Assembly (NCBI GenBank): GCA_930986425.1 | Contig: CAKNJR010000007.1 | Location: 1 to 64,000 of the forward strand | DNA: 64,000 bases | Direction of reading: 5' to 3' | Source: an uncultured Clostridium sp. | Lineage (GTDB): Bacteria > Bacillota > Clostridia > TANB77 > CAG-508 | In this document: in pieces, positions 46,240 to 56,235 of the stretch | Layout of the letters: the number at the start of each line of letters is the position of its first letter | Position numbering within the stretch: the stretch's first letter is position 1 | Program-made: the position numbers and the translations under genes | Notes under the pieces: generated by a model | Told to the model about the DNA's origin: nothing | What the model saw: the letters and a program-made list of their open reading frames with translations, nothing else | Databases searched by the model: none

Positions 46240-47100
46240 TTATTTTATAACAGCAATTATTTCTTTCTTATATTTTTCCGTAATTGTGTTATCTGTCTCT
46301 CTTCCATTTTCTACTTCTATTGAATATTTATTGTTTATTTTTTCTTTCTTAATTGCATTCATTCTAAACCATTCGTACTCTATATCAAAATTACCAGTAT
46401 CAATAACATGATATCCATCTTTAGCCAGATTATAAGCTAAAACCGTAGCTGTTGGTCCTAATGAAAGTAGAATAGTTTTATTTTTTCCAACTTCTTTTAA
46501 AGTCTTAAATATTTCATCATATTTATCAAATGCATTTTCAGCTGGGCAAATCAATCTTTGCACAGATTTACAACCATCTAGTAAATCGTTTCCAACGCCT
46601 GCCCTTGTTTTTTCACCTTCACAAATAATAACATCTTTGTCTTTATAAATATCTTTTAACATGTCAAAATACATTTTGCATTTACTTTTATCTTTATATC
46701 TCATATATAATCTCGTTATATTTGCGGTACAATAAGTCATATCTTCATTTAAATATTCAATCCATGCATTTCTTGTTCTATACATGTTTTCAACCCAAAA
46801 TTCTTCGCTTGCCTGAGTTAAATTATCAAAATTATTTATTGCATCTGGAATTCCCACTAAACAAAAATCTTGTTTTTTTCCTAATATTTCTACTAATTGC
46901 GCTGTTAAATCTTGATTATATCTCTGAAAAGGAAAACTTTTTCCTTTTATTATATCTAATTCTCCATCACCTAGTCTAGCAATTGATTTCCCACTTTTTA
47001 TCAAGTTTAGAGAATCTTCTGTATTCAATATTTTTATATTACTTTTTTCCATATCAGATAATAATATTTTTTTCTTCTCTTCAAATGTTAATTCATTCAT
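46240..47100 (-). CDS. GT-D fold glycosyltransferase (DUF1792-like)
   Basis: 286 residues. The N-terminal SGKSIARLGDGELDIIKG motif and the later TILLSLGPTATVLAYNLA helix match the GT-D family that extends glycans on surface Ser-rich glycoproteins or polysaccharides. The DGE-type acidic motif replaces the usual DxD. Pairs with the downstream pyruvyl transferase, suggesting one surface-glycan module inserted between rny and ymdB. Confidence 0.85.
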   Translation of the reverse strand: MNELTFEEKKKILLSDMEKSNIKILNTEDSLNLIKSGKSIARLGDGELDIIKGKSFPFQRYNQDLTAQLVEILGKKQDFCLVGIPDAINNFDNLTQASEEFWVENMYRTRNAWIEYLNEDMTYCTANITRLYMRYKDKSKCKMYFDMLKDIYKDKDVIICEGEKTRAGVGNDLLDGCKSVQRLICPAENAFDKYDEIFKTLKEVGKNKTILLSLGPTATVLAYNLAKDGYHVIDTGNFDIEYEWFRMNAIKKEKINNKYSIEVENGRETDNTITEKYKKEIIAVIK

Positions 47101-47207
47101 AAAATATGTTTCCCTTCAAAAAAAATAACTGTTTCAAATTATATCATAATTTGAATCGCTTTTCAATATTGACATAAAACATTTTGCCTTTTATAATGTT
47201 ATTTTAT

Positions 47208-47258
47208 ACACATAAAAAAGACTCATATACTTAAATGTATATAAGTCCTTTTTATGTG
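47208..47258 (-). terminator. Intrinsic terminator of rny
   Basis: ACATAAAAAAGACT pairs with AGTCCTTTTTATGT, with an inner ATATAC/GTATAT pairing. T-rich on the minus-strand exit side. Confidence 0.75.
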
Positions 47259-48809
47259 CTATTTTGCGTAATCAATTACTCTTTTTTCTCTAATCATATT
47301 GATTTTTATTTGACCAGGATATTCCATTTCATTTTCAACCTTTTCTGCAATCTTTCTAGCCATAATAGTCATTTCATCATCTGAAATTCTTTCAGGTTTA
47401 ACTATTATTCTAATTTCTCTACCTGCTTGTATAGCATAAGATTTTTCAACTCCATCAAATGAATCTGCAATTGATTCAAGTTGTTCTAATCTCTTGATAT
47501 AAGCATCCAGAGTTTCCCTTCTTGCTCCAGGTCTTGATGCTGATATAGCGTCCGCTGCTTGTACTAAATATGCTTCTGGTGTTTGTGGTTCTACATCTCC
47601 ATGATGTGCTTCTACTGCATTAATTACTCTCATATCTTCTTTATACTTTTTAAGAATTTCTACACCTATTTCTACGTGTGTACCTTCCATATCGTGGTCT
47701 AATGCTTTACCAATATCATGAAGTAATCCTGCACGTCTTGCAAGTTTTGTGTCTAAACCTAACTCATCTGCCATAATTCTAGCAAGGTTTGAAACCTCAA
47801 TAGAATGATTTAGTACATTTTGTCCATAGCTTGTTCTATATTTAAGCTTTCCAAGTAATTTTATTATATCAGGATGTAAATTCATTACTCCAGTTTCCAT
47901 AGCGGCTCTTTCGCCCTCTTCTTTAATGGTTTTTGCAACTTCTTCTTTTGCTTTTTCAACCATTTCCTCTATTTTAGCTGGATGAATTCTTCCATCATCA
48001 ATTAGTTTTTGAAGTGCAATTCTTGCTACTTCTCTTCTAAGTGGGTCGAATCCTGAAATAACAACTGCTTCAGGTGTATCATCTATTATGAAATCAACTC
48101 CTGTTAATGTTTCCAAAGCTTTTATATTTCTACCCTCTCTACCAATAATTCTACCTTTCATATCGTCATTTGGAAGTGCAACTATTGATACAGTTGATTC
48201 TGAAGTATGGTCTGCTGCACATTTCTGTATAGAATATGTGATAATGTTTTTAGCTGTTTCGTCAGATTTTTCTTTAATTTCTTCTTCCATCTTCTTAATT
48301 CTTTCAACTTTTTCAGATGTAAGTTTTTCATCAACTTTAGCTAATAATTGTTCTTTTGCCTCATCAACTGATAGTCTTGCAATTCTTTCTAATTCATCAA
48401 GTTGAGAGTCCTTAAGTTTTTGAACTTCTTCTCTTTCCTTATCAATATCGTCTTCCCTTTTATTTAATTGTTTTTCTTTCTGCTCTGCTGAATAAAGTTT
48501 CTTTTCAAGATTTTCTTCTTTTTGCAATAATCTTTTTTCTTGTAATTGAATATCACTTCTTCTCTCTCTAATCTCTTCTTCTAACTCGTTTCTGCTATTA
48601 ATTATCTCCTCTTTAGCCTTAACTATTTCTGCTTTTTTAGCATTTTCGGCATCTCTTTGCGCATCCTCTCTAATCCTCTTTGCTTCTGCTTCAGCACTTC
48701 GGATTTGTGACTCTGCTGTTTTCTTTCTTACCATATATCCTATAAATGAAAAAATCACCGCTGAGACTAGAAAGATTATGATATACATTGCAATTTCCAT
48801 ATCATACAC
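47259..48809 (-). CDS. rny: Ribonuclease Y
   Basis: Membrane-bound endoribonuclease that starts mRNA decay. 516 residues: N-terminal helix at about 6-26, a long coiled coil to about 195, KH domain with [15 protein letters not shown], and HD domain with [12 protein letters not shown]. Complete. Confidence 0.97.
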   Translation of the reverse strand: MYDMEIAMYIIIFLVSAVIFSFIGYMVRKKTAESQIRSAEAEAKRIREDAQRDAENAKKAEIVKAKEEIINSRNELEEEIRERRSDIQLQEKRLLQKEENLEKKLYSAEQKEKQLNKREDDIDKEREEVQKLKDSQLDELERIARLSVDEAKEQLLAKVDEKLTSEKVERIKKMEEEIKEKSDETAKNIITYSIQKCAADHTSESTVSIVALPNDDMKGRIIGREGRNIKALETLTGVDFIIDDTPEAVVISGFDPLRREVARIALQKLIDDGRIHPAKIEEMVEKAKEEVAKTIKEEGERAAMETGVMNLHPDIIKLLGKLKYRTSYGQNVLNHSIEVSNLARIMADELGLDTKLARRAGLLHDIGKALDHDMEGTHVEIGVEILKKYKEDMRVINAVEAHHGDVEPQTPEAYLVQAADAISASRPGARRETLDAYIKRLEQLESIADSFDGVEKSYAIQAGREIRIIVKPERISDDEMTIMARKIAEKVENEMEYPGQIKINMIREKRVIDYAK

Positions 48810-48968
48810 CTCTTTCTATTAAATTTTCAATGTTCAAATATATATAATTTATAAATATATTCTTCCTTTATTATTTTATTATTATTATGTGAATATGTCA
48901 AGTAGTAAATGCGCTTTTCTAGTTAAAGTTTTCAAAATTTTTATTTTTTTAATTACCAAAATATGTTT

Positions 48969-49012
48969 AAAAAGAACTCTCTATGCTATGTTAGTATAGA
49001 GAGTTCTTTATT
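48969..49012 (-). terminator. Intrinsic terminator of xerD-like gene
   Basis: AAAGAACTCTCTAT pairs exactly with ATAGAGAGTTCTTT around a short loop. On the minus strand it is followed by TTTAAACAT. Confidence 0.8.
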
Positions 49013-49016
49013 TTAT

Positions 49017-49898
49017 TTATGCTCTTGGGTGAGCTTTTTTATATATATTTTTTATTCCTGGGTCTTGAAATTGTGCATAAACTTGTGTTGATGATATATC
49101 TGAATGTCCAAGCATTGCTTGAATTGATTTTAAATCTGCTCCATTTTGCAATAGATGTGTTGCAAAAGAATGTCTTAAAACGTGAGGTGTAATATCTTTT
49201 TCAATATGAGCCTGTTCTTTATAATATTTAACTATTTTCCAAAAGCCTTGTCTTGTAAGTCTTGAACCATTTACATTAACGAACAGTGCTTTATTATTTT
49301 CGTCTTTAATAAGAATTGGTCTAGCCTTGTCAACATACTCCTTTAAAGCTTTTTCAGCAAGAGCACCTAATGGAATTGTTCTTGTTTTCTTACCATTTGA
49401 GCAAGTTACTGTATCTTCTTCAAAGTTAACATCATCTATGTCTAAGTCTATTATTTCTGTTACTTTCATACCAGTAGCATATGCAAACTCAAGCATTGCC
49501 TTATCTCTAGTTCCTTTTAAATCAACATCTTTAGGTTGGTCTAATAGTAACTCAACTTCATCTGAAGTTAGTACACTTGGAACTCTTTTTTCTATTTTAG
49601 GAGATTGTATTGAAGCTGTTGGGTCATTTTTAGCCTTTTTTGTTCTAAGTAAAAATTGATAAAAAGACCTAATTGATGCTAAGCTTCTTGAAGCTGTTGA
49701 TGTCTTCTTTCCCTCTTTTTGTAATTCTTTTAAATAATCTTTAATGTCTTCTTCTTTTGCTTTGGCAAAATTAATATTGTTAGCCATAACATAGTCTCTG
49801 AATTGCATAATATCTCTTCTGTATGATTGTAGAGTATTATCTGACAATTTTTTATCGTTTTGTAAGAATTCTAAAAAAAGTTTAATCTGTTTATCCAT
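49017..49898 (-). CDS. xerD: XerD-type tyrosine recombinase with Arg-I changed to Lys
   Basis: 293 residues. An N-terminal SAM-like DNA-binding domain at 1-90 is followed by the catalytic domain. The residues seen are His239 and Arg242 (HVLRHSFATHLL), His265 (LGHSDISS), Tyr274 (TQVYAQF) and the beta-hairpin Lys170 or Lys171. The first catalytic Arg of XerC/XerD, in the ATGxRVxE motif, is Lys145 here (ATGMKVTE). XerD normally resolves chromosome dimers at dif. It lies between spoIIM and rny, with a terminator after it. Confidence 0.85.
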   Translation of the reverse strand: MDKQIKLFLEFLQNDKKLSDNTLQSYRRDIMQFRDYVMANNINFAKAKEEDIKDYLKELQKEGKKTSTASRSLASIRSFYQFLLRTKKAKNDPTASIQSPKIEKRVPSVLTSDEVELLLDQPKDVDLKGTRDKAMLEFAYATGMKVTEIIDLDIDDVNFEEDTVTCSNGKKTRTIPLGALAEKALKEYVDKARPILIKDENNKALFVNVNGSRLTRQGFWKIVKYYKEQAHIEKDITPHVLRHSFATHLLQNGADLKSIQAMLGHSDISSTQVYAQFQDPGIKNIYKKAHPRA

Positions 49899-49987
49899 TT
49901 TTGCTCCCCTATTCTTATATTTTATTTTTAATTGTTTACTTAAACTTATTATGTTATATCAAATATTTAAGTAAAAGTAAAGTGTTT

Positions 49988-50611
49988 TTAAAAATAATTT
50001 ACAATACTTATTAATAAATTACTGCTTATATATGTTTCAATAAGCGAGCCTACTGCCATTATTACAAGCATTATAAGACAAAACATTGTATGTCTTATTA
50101 TTTCAATTTTTATATTTTCTTTTCTTCTATCTTTAATTATTGATTTGTACAAATTGATTCCACTAACTGCTAAGCTTAATAAGCATGGTATAAATATTAT
50201 ATTGTGTAATAGCATTGATGAAAGTACAAAACTAATTCCTTTTCCTGTTCCAAGTGCCAATACAACTGATGAAATTGTATAGCCCATGCAAAATCCTTTA
50301 TAGCCGATTACTCCATAAACAATTGGTATTCCAATAACAGTAGAGCTCATAAACCATAAAAGAAATATGAATAATAAATTATTTCCAATTGATGTTTTTA
50401 ATAATTTAAAATAATCTAATTTTGAACCGTTTTTTATTTCAGTTACAAAATTATTTATATAGCTTGTAATCTCTGTTTCTTGAGATTCAGAGGAATTGTT
50501 TACAACGATTATTCCTATTATTAGGCCTAGTAAAAATATAATAATTAAAATCAAGTATATTTTCACATTTCTAACTATGTGTTCCTCTATAATCTTTTTT
50601 ATATTTCTCAT
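49988..50611 (-). CDS. spoIIM: Stage II sporulation protein M
   Basis: 207 residues with five hydrophobic helices. Matches the SpoIIM family (FLLWFMSSTVIGIPIVYGVI, GYKGFCMGYTISSV). Part of the DMP complex that remodels peptidoglycan during forespore engulfment. SpoIID and SpoIIP are not in this window. Confidence 0.88.
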   Translation of the reverse strand: MRNIKKIIEEHIVRNVKIYLILIIIFLLGLIIGIIVVNNSSESQETEITSYINNFVTEIKNGSKLDYFKLLKTSIGNNLLFIFLLWFMSSTVIGIPIVYGVIGYKGFCMGYTISSVVLALGTGKGISFVLSSMLLHNIIFIPCLLSLAVSGINLYKSIIKDRRKENIKIEIIRHTMFCLIMLVIMAVGSLIETYISSNLLISIVNYF

Positions 50612-50667
50612 TCTATTCCTCCTAATACATAATATCTATGAAGTAAAAAGGAGAAATAGAACTTGTT

Positions 50668-51858
50668 TTATCCTATTTGTACTTTTCCATATACTCCGCC
50701 ACCGCCGGCATGTATATGCATTTGACCTTTTCTTGCATTGTCGATAATTTCAGCTTGTTTTGCACCGATGATTCCTTCTATATCATCTTTCGCAATTTTA
50801 TGTAATATTGTCATTTCTGTACCAAAATTTGATAGTAATTTTTCAATTGTTTTTCCACCTACACCTGGCATAAATCCAAGTGGTATCTGATAATTATACT
50901 TTGGTCTAAAGCTTGGACTTGTAGACTCTTGGTCTTTTATAATTTCGATTCTATCATAAACACCCATTGTAATATTTGTACCACCACATTTGTCGCAAAC
51001 AGTTGCTGGTGGAGGCGTTTCAATAGAGCAGTTACAATCCTCGCAAAAACTTCTATTATATTTTCCTAGTTTAGGGTCTAAACCATAATTTGCTAATATT
51101 TTTCTACCATCTTCCATTTTTATAGCTTTCATTATTTCTTTAAAACTAATATTGTTTACTAACAATTTATTGTATTCTCTAGCAATTTTTGGAAGTGAGT
51201 GTGCATCTGAGTTAGTTATAAAGTTTTTATTTGCTAGCTCACTAATTTCATCTGCAATATATGTATCAGCACTTAAGCCAAGTTCTACTGCAAATATTTT
51301 ATCGTATTTTTCTTTAAAAATTCTTGATAATCTTTCTGTACAATTTCCATAATAACTTTTGAATGGAGTAAATATATGTGCTGGTATTAACACTCCATTG
51401 TATTTTTCTACTATGTCAATAAGCTCATATCCTGAAATGTCTGATTTTTGAGTACTTAAAGTTATGTTGTGTATATGTGTAGACATTTCTTTCGAAAATC
51501 CTTTTATATCTTTTAAAGTCGGAAAATAACATAGATTATGTGCACATCCATGTTTTCCATCTTCTCTAGTTTCAGTAGTTTCTACTTCACTACCTAATAT
51601 AATACAAATTTTATCTTTGTATATTATTCCGCCATCATCTATTTCGTAAGCTTCACCTGTTTTTAAAAAATTCTCTATATCTTCAATTACATAAGGAGAT
51701 GCGCAGTCTATTATTCCTACAACATCTATTCCTTTTCTTTCAAAACATTCTTTAGCAATATTTGCAAAGTTTAGTGACTTTGCTGCTGTTATTTTTATTG
51801 GTTTTCCATTTTCACTTCTTCCTATGTGTACATGTAAATCTGCAAATATTTCGTTCAT
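50668..51858 (-). CDS. Endonuclease Q-like PHP-domain protein
   Basis: 396 residues. The PHP metal site starts with DLHVHIG and continues with the later VGIIDCA, PAHIFTPF and NSDAHS. A zinc module with CEDCNC and CDKCGG lies near 275-298, then a helix-hairpin-helix (MPGVGGKTIEKLL) and a Gly-rich tail (HAGGGGVYGKV). EndoQ enzymes nick DNA 5' to deaminated bases. The pattern fits; activity is inferred. Confidence 0.82.
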   Translation of the reverse strand: MNEIFADLHVHIGRSENGKPIKITAAKSLNFANIAKECFERKGIDVVGIIDCASPYVIEDIENFLKTGEAYEIDDGGIIYKDKICIILGSEVETTETREDGKHGCAHNLCYFPTLKDIKGFSKEMSTHIHNITLSTQKSDISGYELIDIVEKYNGVLIPAHIFTPFKSYYGNCTERLSRIFKEKYDKIFAVELGLSADTYIADEISELANKNFITNSDAHSLPKIAREYNKLLVNNISFKEIMKAIKMEDGRKILANYGLDPKLGKYNRSFCEDCNCSIETPPPATVCDKCGGTNITMGVYDRIEIIKDQESTSPSFRPKYNYQIPLGFMPGVGGKTIEKLLSNFGTEMTILHKIAKDDIEGIIGAKQAEIIDNARKGQMHIHAGGGGVYGKVQIG

Positions 51859-51916
51859 TTTTTAGAATAATTCCTCTCTAAGTTAAATCTATTTTTGTTC
51901 TATTCTTAAATAACCA

Positions 51917-52264
51917 CTATATTTCTCTATCATCATCGTCATCTTTACTTATAGAACCGTTTGCACCACTAGTTGTTTGACTACCTGCATTTGGGTTTAA
52001 AGCTCCATAACCATTATTAATGCCATACCCAACATCGCTTGGTTTATCTCCCATTCTTGCTCTTTCTCCATTTTGCATAGCTTCCATTATAGAAGAAACA
52101 TCTGGAATATTAGGTAGTTGTTCACTACTTGTATTCTCTCTTACGCCCTTCATATTTAATCTTCCATGATATTTTGCTTCTTCAGCCTTTGCTACTGCTA
52201 TTCCACGAGATGTATCTTCTCTTGGAACAGCTTCAATGTTAGCTACTGATTCATCTAAACTCAT
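51917..52264 (-). CDS. Unknown acidic Asn/Gly-rich protein
   Basis: 115 residues, largely low-complexity and predicted disordered, with a C-terminal run of Asp (KDDDDDREI). No signal peptide or helix. No family recognised. AT-rich host composition, a ribosome-binding site (GGTAAGGTG) and a position directly between the endonuclease-Q-like gene and the 52323 gene suggest an operon. Confidence 0.6.
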   Translation of the reverse strand: MSLDESVANIEAVPREDTSRGIAVAKAEEAKYHGRLNMKGVRENTSSEQLPNIPDVSSIMEAMQNGERARMGDKPSDVGYGINNGYGALNPNAGSQTTSGANGSISKDDDDDREI

Positions 52265-52322
52265 AAAAACACCTTACCTTTCTACATATTAAAACATCTC
52301 ATTTTGAAACAAAATATTCAAT

Positions 52323-52883
52323 TTATGCTTCAACTTTATTTGCGAAATCAACAAATTCTAAAAATTTGTCTAAATATCTATTATATTTTCCGTTCAAATT
52401 TCTGTATTTTAATAGAACTGCTGCCTCATCAGATTTGAATCCTACTCTTTCTGGTCTATTTAAAAGCATACCTCCAAACTGGTCTGCAAGTTCAAGTATG
52501 TCACTCTCTGGCTCTCTATTTTCTGCAATTGTATATCTATTTACACCTTCGCAAATTCTGCAAAAGCGTGCATCAAAACCAAGCTTAGCAAGATATTCAG
52601 CTCCTCTTTTAGCATAGTTTCTTATATCATCTAAGTCAGTAGCATTCTCTTTTTTCATACAATCGCACAAAAGCCTAGCTGTAATTATAACATTTTCATC
52701 CAACTTCTCTGCTGGATAATTTTCTTGTAAAAATTCTAAAAATAATTTTGTTATTAAAGTTTTAAATACAACTGTATTATCATAGAAAATACCAGTTTTT
52801 TTCTTTAAATAATGCATTATTTCCATTTTCTTTAGCCAGTCTTTTTCACTTAGCATATAAGACGCAAATGTTTCTCCTCCCAT
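52323..52883 (-). CDS. Unknown helical protein, possibly HD-domain-like
   Basis: 186 residues, all helical, soluble. Contains LLCDCMKKENATDLDDIRNY, then RGAEYLAKLGF and FCRICEGVNRYT. The arrangement faintly recalls HD-phosphohydrolases but the paired His-Asp is not evident, so the assignment is left open. It precedes the 51917 and endonuclease-Q-like genes on the same strand. Confidence 0.6.
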   Translation of the reverse strand: MGGETFASYMLSEKDWLKKMEIMHYLKKKTGIFYDNTVVFKTLITKLFLEFLQENYPAEKLDENVIITARLLCDCMKKENATDLDDIRNYAKRGAEYLAKLGFDARFCRICEGVNRYTIAENREPESDILELADQFGGMLLNRPERVGFKSDEAAVLLKYRNLNGKYNRYLDKFLEFVDFANKVEA

Positions 52884-53022
52884 TTTGCTTCCTCCTCTTT
52901 CGTAAATTATATTTCAATATGTATTCTTTTTCAATCATTGTAACAAAAATGTAATATTTAAATTATATTTGTTAATACTACCTGTCGCTTTTGCTATCAT
53001 GTATTAAATATAAAATTTCTAT

Positions 53023-54246
53023 TTATTGCAAAATTAGTCCTTTAGTGTAATCCAACCCTGCCTTTGAATTTTTCTTGTATCCTAGAGTATAAATGTCTGT
53101 TGCTCTTTTATCTATTTCTAAAAATTTAGCTATCCTTCTATTTCTATTTGCACTTTCAAACTTTTTAAAAGATGTTATAACCTTTGCTTTAGGACTTATT
53201 TGAGAAAGTAGCATTTTTCCATTTTCTGAACAACCTAACACTCTAATATATGGTACCATTTTTTTAGAAACTTCCATATCTTTTTTAGTAATTCCAAGTA
53301 AGGCATATAGTAATATTCTCTGAATTCTAGTTTGTGTATATCTTTTAGATTTTATACCATTAATTAATTCAATTAAATTATTTGTTTTATTTGAAACTTC
53401 TTTAATTAAATTTTCTAAACCTTCACTTACATCTGGCAAATTAGCAATTTCTTTTACGCTCATACTTCTTAATTTATATATAATTTCATAATTATATGCT
53501 GTTAAATCAAGCACATATGTTCCTTGCCTTATATTTTCAAGGAGCATGCTAAATACTTTTGCTGGAACAACTCTTCTTACTTCTTCAATTTGGTTATGCA
53601 ATAATAGATTTCTTATTCCGGTGCTACTGGCATATTCATCAATAATTTTCGTGCTATTATAATAAACTTTTTCCCTTTTTATTCCCACAGGTACTAAATT
53701 ACTTTTTTGCTTTTTCAATGCTTTTAAATATTCTATTGCTAAAATATTATTTGAGCCTTTAAGAACATTTGCATATCTTTTAATATCATTTAGGTACATC
53801 ATAAGAGCATTATCACGAGCCTTAGGGAAAGAATTTCCTTTTCCTAATTCATGCTCTAGTAAAGTTTTATATTCAGGTGGTTCAGAGTTAAGAACATTTG
53901 CAATATTATTTAATGTTGATATATCATTTGCTTCCATTCCAAAAGAAATTGCATCAACAATACCTAATGTATTTAATATTTTAACAGCTCCATTCGCAAA
54001 ATTTTCAGCACTAGATATGCTATAAATAGTTGGCAATTCTATAACTAAATCAACTCCACCATTTAAAGCCATTTTTGTCTTTTCCCACTTATTTACAACA
54101 GATGTATTCCCTCTTTGAGTAAAATTACCAGTCATAACAGCTACGACAAAATCGGCACCTGTTTGTGCCTTAGTATTTTGTATATGATAACTATGACCAT
54201 TGTGAAATGGATTATATTCTGCTATTATGCCTACAACTTTGCTCAA
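53023..54246 (-). CDS. tmcAL: tRNA(Met) cytidine acetate ligase TmcAL
   Basis: Uses acetate and ATP to acetylate the wobble C34 of elongator tRNA-Met. 407 residues. The nucleotidyltransferase motif is GIIAEYNPFHNGHSYHI at the N-terminus. The TTG at 54246 is chosen because GAGGGGG lies about 9 bases upstream and the conserved motif begins six residues later. An upstream ATG at 54315 would add 23 non-family residues. Confidence 0.9.
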   Translation of the reverse strand: MSKVVGIIAEYNPFHNGHSYHIQNTKAQTGADFVVAVMTGNFTQRGNTSVVNKWEKTKMALNGGVDLVIELPTIYSISSAENFANGAVKILNTLGIVDAISFGMEANDISTLNNIANVLNSEPPEYKTLLEHELGKGNSFPKARDNALMMYLNDIKRYANVLKGSNNILAIEYLKALKKQKSNLVPVGIKREKVYYNSTKIIDEYASSTGIRNLLLHNQIEEVRRVVPAKVFSMLLENIRQGTYVLDLTAYNYEIIYKLRSMSVKEIANLPDVSEGLENLIKEVSNKTNNLIELINGIKSKRYTQTRIQRILLYALLGITKKDMEVSKKMVPYIRVLGCSENGKMLLSQISPKAKVITSFKKFESANRNRRIAKFLEIDKRATDIYTLGYKKNSKAGLDYTKGLILQ

Positions 54247-54378
54247 TATAATGTACCCCCTCTTGAACCTTTTATAATTTACTGATATAATATCACAAAC
54301 TTTGCATTTTAGCAATAATTGTAAAGTTATATTTTAAGCAAAAAATTAAACAGTAATAACAAAGGAAGGTATAAATTT

Positions 54379-54816
54379 ATGGAAAAAGTTACAATATATA
54401 CAGACGGAGCTTGCTCTGGAAATCCTGGACCTGGTGGTTGGGGTGCAATATTAATGTACAATGGAAATAAAAAGGAATTATCTGGAGGAAATAAAGATAC
54501 AACAAATAACATAATGGAAATTACAGCTGTATTAGAAGCTCTTAAAGCTCTTAAATTTCCTTGTGAAGTTGATTTATATAGTGACAGTGCTTATGTAGTA
54601 AATTGTTTTAATCAAGGCTGGATATATAATTGGCTAAAAAAAGGTTGGAAAACTGCTGGTGGTGAACCTGTTAAAAATAAAGAGTTATGGGAAGAATTAT
54701 ACAGTCTTACTCAAACTCACAAAGTTACTTTTCATAAGGTTAAAGGTCATGCAGATAATGAATTTAATAATAGATGTGATGAACTTGCAAGAAATGCAAT
54801 TGATAGTGTAAGGTAG
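54379..54816 (+). CDS. rnhA: Ribonuclease HI
   Basis: Degrades the RNA strand of RNA-DNA hybrids. 145 residues. The four acidic catalytic residues are in [34 protein letters not shown] and [14 protein letters not shown]. The ATG follows AAGGAAGG. It is divergent from tmcAL. Confidence 0.95.
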   Translation: MEKVTIYTDGACSGNPGPGGWGAILMYNGNKKELSGGNKDTTNNIMEITAVLEALKALKFPCEVDLYSDSAYVVNCFNQGWIYNWLKKGWKTAGGEPVKNKELWEELYSLTQTHKVTFHKVKGHADNEFNNRCDELARNAIDSVR

Positions 54817-54900
54817 ATTTAGATATAATCTTGTTCATTTTTAATGCCTGATATTTAATGCAATTTAAAAGTAAATTAAAATTTAAAAATGGAGGAAAAC

Positions 54901-55479
54901 ATGCGTATAGGAATTGATATTGATGGAACATTAACAGATATGGAAAAATTTCAACTTGATTATGGTTCAAAGTTTTTTTCAAAATACAATAAATTTGTTG
55001 TAAACCCTAAAGGCTATGAATCTTTTGAAGTATTTGATGTAGATGATGATTTAGATAGCAAATTCTGGGATGAATACTATTTTCATTATTTAAAAGAATA
55101 CCCTGTTAGAAGATTTGCCAGTGAAATCATAAAAAAATTAAAAGATGAAGGTAATGAAATTTATATTATTACTGCAAGACATGGAGAAGCCAGAATTTCT
55201 GCACAAGAAATCGAATCACTTACCAAAATATGGCTTGATAAAAATGATATTATTTATGATAAATTAATTTTCTCACCAGAAAGTAAACTTGCAACATGTT
55301 TGGATAACAAAATCGATATTATGGTCGAAGATAAGCCATCAAACATAAACGAAGTCTCTACTAAAATTCCTGTTATTGTTGTTCATTCTGGATATAACGA
55401 AAATTGCCATGGTAATAATATTCATATGGCTTATTCATGGTTTGATGTTTATCATAATATAAAAGAATTTCAATGTTAA
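54901..55479 (+). CDS. 5'(3')-deoxyribonucleotidase-like HAD phosphatase
   Basis: 192 residues. The HAD motif GIDIDGTLTD is at the N-terminus, IITARHG provides motif II, and DNKIDIMVEDKPSNINE motif III/IV. Resembles the NT5C-type family that dephosphorylates pyrimidine deoxynucleotides. The start at 54901 is chosen because GGAGG lies 5-9 bases upstream; an earlier ATG at 54889 overlaps that site. A weak hairpin follows at about 55475-55495. Confidence 0.85.
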   Translation: MRIGIDIDGTLTDMEKFQLDYGSKFFSKYNKFVVNPKGYESFEVFDVDDDLDSKFWDEYYFHYLKEYPVRRFASEIIKKLKDEGNEIYIITARHGEARISAQEIESLTKIWLDKNDIIYDKLIFSPESKLATCLDNKIDIMVEDKPSNINEVSTKIPVIVVHSGYNENCHGNNIHMAYSWFDVYHNIKEFQC

Positions 55480-55521
55480 GCTTAAAGCCTAACATTATTT
55501 TTTATTTATAATTTTTTAAAC

Positions 55522-55556
55522 GCACCAAAGGCCCGACAACCGTCGGACCTTGGTGC
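55522..55556 (-). terminator. Intrinsic terminator of cassette F
   Basis: GCACCAAGGTCCGAC pairs with a near-complement around GGTT on the minus strand, followed by GTTTAAAAAATT. Confidence 0.8.
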
Positions 55557-55570
55557 TCGCTTTCGCGAAA

Positions 55571-56110
55571 TCACATATACTCTTTCTTTATGCTATGTGC
55601 AATCTCAATCCTTCCTTCATAGATTTTAGAAAGTGAAACATATACGTCACTCCAGAGTTTAGCTTCCTCAAGATTTTTGATTATTTCATCTCTCATCGTT
55701 TTGTCTAAATCTCCCGCATCAACTCCCAGCCACTTTAACAGCATTGTTTCGTGCAATATTCCCTTTCTAGCTTCAAATATTTTTGATACAAGCTCACCTA
55801 ACTTTTTATCACTTGCATCTGATTTGCTGTTGAAAAGGATCAATACATTTACACAAAATTTATCTGTCAAAAGCTTTATCTTTGTGAACGATTCGGCCAC
55901 TCTTTGAAATTCATACAATTCTTTGCATTTCTGCCTTCTTTCCTCTTTTATTTTTTCATCATGCCAGCTAATTGATTCTGACAGTTTGAAATATGCCTTA
56001 GAGAGTAACTTGATAAATTTCATGGACCAGAATCTGACATACGATTCTATGAGTCCAATTGCGATTTTCCGGAACATAGCATCACTGAAAAAAAGTCTAA
56101 CTACAAGCAT
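55571..56110 (-). CDS. Unknown helical protein, GC-rich cassette F
   Basis: 179 residues. Hydrophobic and aromatic N-terminal third (about 1-40), then a charged helical region likely to form coiled coil. No recognised motif. The ATG follows GGAGG with good spacing. Its own promoter and terminator, a base composition unlike the adjoining genes, and a pseudogene on its upstream side mark it as an insertion. Similar in size and layout to cassette G, but without obvious sequence similarity. Confidence 0.6.
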   Translation of the reverse strand: MLVVRLFFSDAMFRKIAIGLIESYVRFWSMKFIKLLSKAYFKLSESISWHDEKIKEERRQKCKELYEFQRVAESFTKIKLLTDKFCVNVLILFNSKSDASDKKLGELVSKIFEARKGILHETMLLKWLGVDAGDLDKTMRDEIIKNLEEAKLWSDVYVSLSKIYEGRIEIAHSIKKEYM

Positions 56111-56157
56111 AATGCGATTCCTCCAAGCTTTTGTGTTTTTCTGCAGTGTACATAATT

Positions 56158-56186
56158 ATTATATCACATATTTATTGTTTTTTCCA
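56158..56186 (-). promoter_or_regulatory. Sigma-A promoter of cassette F
   Basis: On the minus strand, TGGAAA (56181-56186), a 17-bp spacer and TATAAT (56158-56163). Confidence 0.7.
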
Positions 56187-56235
56187 CGTTTAGAGCAATA
56201 TTTTCACATTTAACTAAACTTACTTCAATAATTAT

